DNA from: Deltaproteobacteria bacterium
GTDB lineage: Bacteria; Desulfobacterota; GWC2-55-46
DNA: 7,261 nt
NCBI GenBank assembly: GCA_030646655.1
Contig: JAUSLB010000258.1
Span: 1-7,261, forward strand
Direction: 5' to 3'
Positions 5,278 to 7,261 of the stretch are shown here, one piece after another (the stretch's first letter is position 1; every line of letters starts with the position of its first letter). The translations under genes and the position numbers were made by a program. The notes beneath the pieces are model-generated. The model made no database searches. It was not told the origin of the DNA and saw nothing but the letters and a program-made list of their open reading frames with translations.

Positions 5278-6993
5278 TTACCTTATATACGCCTCTGTCA
5301 CATACCTCCTCATCATCCTGTGGGAGTTGAAGTAATAGGCGATCTTGCCTATGGAATTTTCCATCATCTTTATCCAGATATCCCTGTGGCTGTAATAGGT
5401 AGGCAGCACAAGGTTCTCAAGCTTATGGTATAAGTCCTCCGCGTCTGCCTCGAAGGTAGTCTGGCTGATGGTCGCCTCAGTGGGGCTCGGGCCTATAGAC
5501 CAGCCTGTGTAGCCCTCGATGTGCCCCTCAATCCACCAGCCGTCAAGGACGCTGAAATTAATGACCCCGTTATGGGCGGCCTTCATCCCGCTCGTGCCTG
5601 AGGCCTCCCTCGGCCTCATCGGGGTATTAAGCCACACATCCACGCCTGATACCATCTTCAACGCAAGTTCCATATTGTAGTTCTGGAGATAGACTATCTT
5701 TATATCTCCTTTAAGGAGGCCGGCCTTCCTTATTATCTCCTCTATATTACTCTTGCCGTCGCCGTCCCTCGGATGCGCCTTTCCTGCGTATATGACCTGA
5801 ACCTTGCCTTTGGCTATCTTTTTAAGCCGCCCTATATCGCTCAAGAGCAGGTTTGCCCTCTTGTAAGAGGTCGCCCTCCGGGCGAAGCCGATGGTGAGGG
5901 TGTCGTAGTCCATGGACGCGCCCGTAAGCTGGTTCACATGGTCTATGAGCTTTTTTTTCGCCTCCATGTGGGCTTCCCACAGCTCTAAGGGGGGTATCTT
6001 ATCGATCCTGACGAAAAGCTCGGGCTCGTTCGCCCACCCCGGCAGATACTTGTCATAGAGCTTAGCGAAGCTCTCGCAAGTCCATGTAAAGCTGTGGACG
6101 CCGTTCGTTATGGCTTGGATCTTATAGCCCGGGAAGAGTATCTTCGAGACCTCCCCGTGCTTTTTAGCCACCCCGTTTATGTACTGGCTTAAGTTCATGG
6201 CAAGGAGCGTGAGGTTCAGTTTGTCCTTTCCGCCCAAGTCTTTCAGCACATCTATGGGTATAACCTCGCCCACCACCTCTTTGACCATCTCGTAAGGGAA
6301 CTTGTCATGGCCCGCCTCCACAGGCGTATGGGTGGTAAAGACGCACAGGTCCTTTACCCTCTCGACATCCCAGACCTCCCTCTCGTCCCATACCGACTCT
6401 ATATCCCTCTTGTGCCTCTTTAAAAGCTCAAGGGTAAGGAGGCTCGCGTGCCCCTCGTTCATGTGGTATTTTTTGATCCTGAAGCCGAGCGCCCGGAGCA
6501 TCAATACCCCGCCTATGCCTAATATCATCTCCTGCTTAAGCCTGTAGCGGTCATCCCCTCCGTAGAGGAAGTGCGTTATCTGCCTGTCCTCGGGGGTATT
6601 CTCAGGCAGGTCCGTATCGAGGAAGAATATCGGGACGTTCCACTTTGTGACAAGGCACGAGATGTTATAGACCCATGCCTGAACGGCGACCTCCCTGCCT
6701 TCTATCGTGAGCCTTATCTTTTGCGGGACAAGCGACATCTGTTCAGCCGGGTTCCACTCCTCCGGGTACTCTATCTGACGGCCGTTAGAGTCTATCTCCT
6801 GCCTGAAGTACCCTTTCCTGTGAATCAGCGTTACCGCCACGACAGGCAGGTTCAGGTCAGCCGCTGATTTTATGGTATCTCCGGCAAGAACCCCGAGGCC
6901 GCCGCTATAAGTGGGGATATCGTTCCTGAAGCCCACCTCCATCGAGAAGTAGGCTATCTTCGGCTCAGAGGTTAACTCCTGAATATATTTCAT
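5278..6993 (-). CDS. glgP: Alpha-glucan (glycogen) phosphorylase, compact form
   Basis: A complete 571-residue GT35 phosphorylase, which removes glucose from alpha-1,4-glucan ends with phosphate and yields glucose-1-phosphate in the cytoplasm. The substrate-site glycine loop is YSGGLGVLAGD (29-39). Further motifs are NEGHA (179-183), TTHTPVEAGHD (220-230) and NGVH (297-300). Phosphate-binding RRATSYKR (372-379) supplies Arg373 and Lys378, and GKAHPRD is at 404-410. EASGTSGMKAAHNG (463-476) carries the pyridoxal-phosphate lysine, Lys471, and is followed by SVLDGWWIEG (481-490). The motif style is that of the short bacterial and archaeal branch of about 600 residues (TIGR02094-like), not the 800-residue enzymes. 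It starts directly at the catalytic fold (KIAYFSMEVG, 12-21), without the N-terminal region that bears regulatory sites in animal enzymes. The ATG has AAGGA at 7003-6999, spacing 5. Single gene with own promoter and terminator. Very secure. Confidence 0.96.
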   Translation of the reverse strand: MKYIQELTSEPKIAYFSMEVGFRNDIPTYSGGLGVLAGDTIKSAADLNLPVVAVTLIHRKGYFRQEIDSNGRQIEYPEEWNPAEQMSLVPQKIRLTIEGREVAVQAWVYNISCLVTKWNVPIFFLDTDLPENTPEDRQITHFLYGGDDRYRLKQEMILGIGGVLMLRALGFRIKKYHMNEGHASLLTLELLKRHKRDIESVWDEREVWDVERVKDLCVFTTHTPVEAGHDKFPYEMVKEVVGEVIPIDVLKDLGGKDKLNLTLLAMNLSQYINGVAKKHGEVSKILFPGYKIQAITNGVHSFTWTCESFAKLYDKYLPGWANEPELFVRIDKIPPLELWEAHMEAKKKLIDHVNQLTGASMDYDTLTIGFARRATSYKRANLLLSDIGRLKKIAKGKVQVIYAGKAHPRDGDGKSNIEEIIRKAGLLKGDIKIVYLQNYNMELALKMVSGVDVWLNTPMRPREASGTSGMKAAHNGVINFSVLDGWWIEGHIEGYTGWSIGPSPTEATISQTTFEADAEDLYHKLENLVLPTYYSHRDIWIKMMENSIGKIAYYFNSHRMMRRYVTEAYIR

Positions 6994-7020
6994 AAAATTC
7001 CTTTTTCAATGATTTAAGGA

Positions 7021-7048
7021 ATTATACAACATCGAAAGAGTTAATCAA
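7021..7048 (-). promoter_or_regulatory. glgP: Sigma-70-type promoter of the alpha-glucan phosphorylase
   Basis: On the minus strand TTGATT (7048-7043), a 16-bp spacer and a perfect TATAAT (7026-7021) form a good promoter. The predicted start is near 7014, giving a leader of about 21 nt that includes the AAGGA ribosome-binding site. Confidence 0.7.
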
Positions 7049-7087
7049 GGTTTTTTAAAAGGATTTCTGGTCAAGCCCGGCCGGGAT

Positions 7088-7116
7088 TTGGAACTTGCCT
7101 TTTCATGTGCTATAAT
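7088..7116 (+). promoter_or_regulatory. Sigma-70-type extended -10 promoter of the lipoprotein gene
   Basis: TTGGAA (7088-7093), a 17-bp spacer and a perfect TATAAT (7111-7116) preceded by TGC (extended -10) point rightward. The expected start is near 7123, leaving a very short leader of about 13 nt that still holds AAGGAG (7124-7129), 6 nt before the ATG at 7136. Confidence 0.75.
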
Positions 7117-7135
7117 GCGTCCGAAGGAGTCTTGG

Positions 7136-7261
7136 ATGCGGAAAGCGAAAAGAGTCCTTCATTTTTTGACAGGCGCTTTTGCAATTATATCTATCGCCCT
7201 GACCGTTTCCTCTTGCTCATCCCGCAGGCCGGCCATCCCAGCCCACATCGCTGAAGCGGCT
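7136..7261 (+). CDS. Lipoprotein of unknown function, N-terminal 42 residues only
   Basis: The ATG at 7136 follows a textbook Shine-Dalgarno AAGGAG (7124-7129) and a strong promoter, and the frame is open to the window edge. The 42 codons encode a basic start (MRKAKR), a hydrophobic segment (about 8-23) and the lipobox VSSC, with the lipidated Cys at residue 27. The mature part begins CSSRRPAIPAHIAEAA. Serine after the Cys is compatible with outer-membrane sorting under the rule known from E. coli. The gene is divergent from the phosphorylase across a 142-bp gap. Too little of the mature domain is visible to name a function. Confidence 0.8.
   Translation, partial: MRKAKRVLHFLTGAFAIISIALTVSSCSSRRPAIPAHIAEAA

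Noticed and set aside
5031..5433. Plus-strand frames across the oxidoreductase start, repeat cluster and phosphorylase end
   Set aside because: They run through hairpin repeats and a terminator stem and are not protein-like.
1..7261. tRNA, rRNA, riboswitch, CRISPR array, insertion sequence, prophage or toxin-antitoxin pair
   Set aside because: No cloverleaf, conserved RNA core, regularly spaced repeats, transposase motif or small paired genes were seen on either strand by eye.

Overview
The window is an ordinary bacterial chromosomal segment with tightly packed metabolic genes on both strands. Codon use is distinctive: ATA for isoleucine and AGG for arginine are common despite a moderately high G+C content. 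Together with the mix of genes and the hairpin-type intergenic repeats, this suggests an environmental Gram-negative lineage of the Nitrospirota or Desulfobacterota (deltaproteobacterial) kind. That placement is an impression from style, not a demonstrated assignment. A lipoprotein signal peptide and an exported hydrolase fit a diderm cell.

Layout from left to right. (1) Minus strand, 1-1525: an enoyl-CoA hydratase followed 2 nt later by an acetyl-CoA acetyltransferase (thiolase) that runs off the left edge. This is a beta-oxidation or short-chain acyl-CoA operon with a near-consensus sigma-70 promoter at 1561-1589. (2) Plus strand, 1660-3129: pyruvate kinase, read from a divergent promoter (1622-1651) placed so close to the ATG that the mRNA should be leaderless or nearly so. 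A strong intrinsic terminator follows at 3165-3194. (3) 3201-3297: a convergent intergenic stretch holding a hairpin-rich, REP-like repeat. (4) Minus strand, 3298-5051: a two-gene unit of a zeta-crystallin-type NADPH:quinone oxidoreductase and an exported dienelactone-hydrolase-family protein, overlapping by ATGA. The hydrolase gene carries a run of ten G on its coding strand. (5) 5072-5189: a cluster of palindromes and CTTG-loop hairpins, also REP-like. (6) Minus strand, 5278-6993: a compact 571-residue alpha-glucan (glycogen) phosphorylase with its own promoter and a strong terminator. (7) Plus strand, 7136 to the right edge: the first 42 codons of a lipoprotein, with promoter and Shine-Dalgarno site.

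Functionally, the phosphorylase supplies glucose-1-phosphate to glycolysis. Pyruvate kinase closes glycolysis and carries the residues of the K+-independent class. The hydratase and thiolase process acyl-CoAs. The oxidoreductase-hydrolase pair looks like a separate carbonyl, quinone or lactone handling unit. I found no defence system, mobile element, CRISPR array, RNA gene or obviously new multi-gene system. The points worth a second look are regulatory and structural: the leaderless pyk promoter, the G10 tract in the hydrolase, the repeat clusters and the palindromes near promoters.
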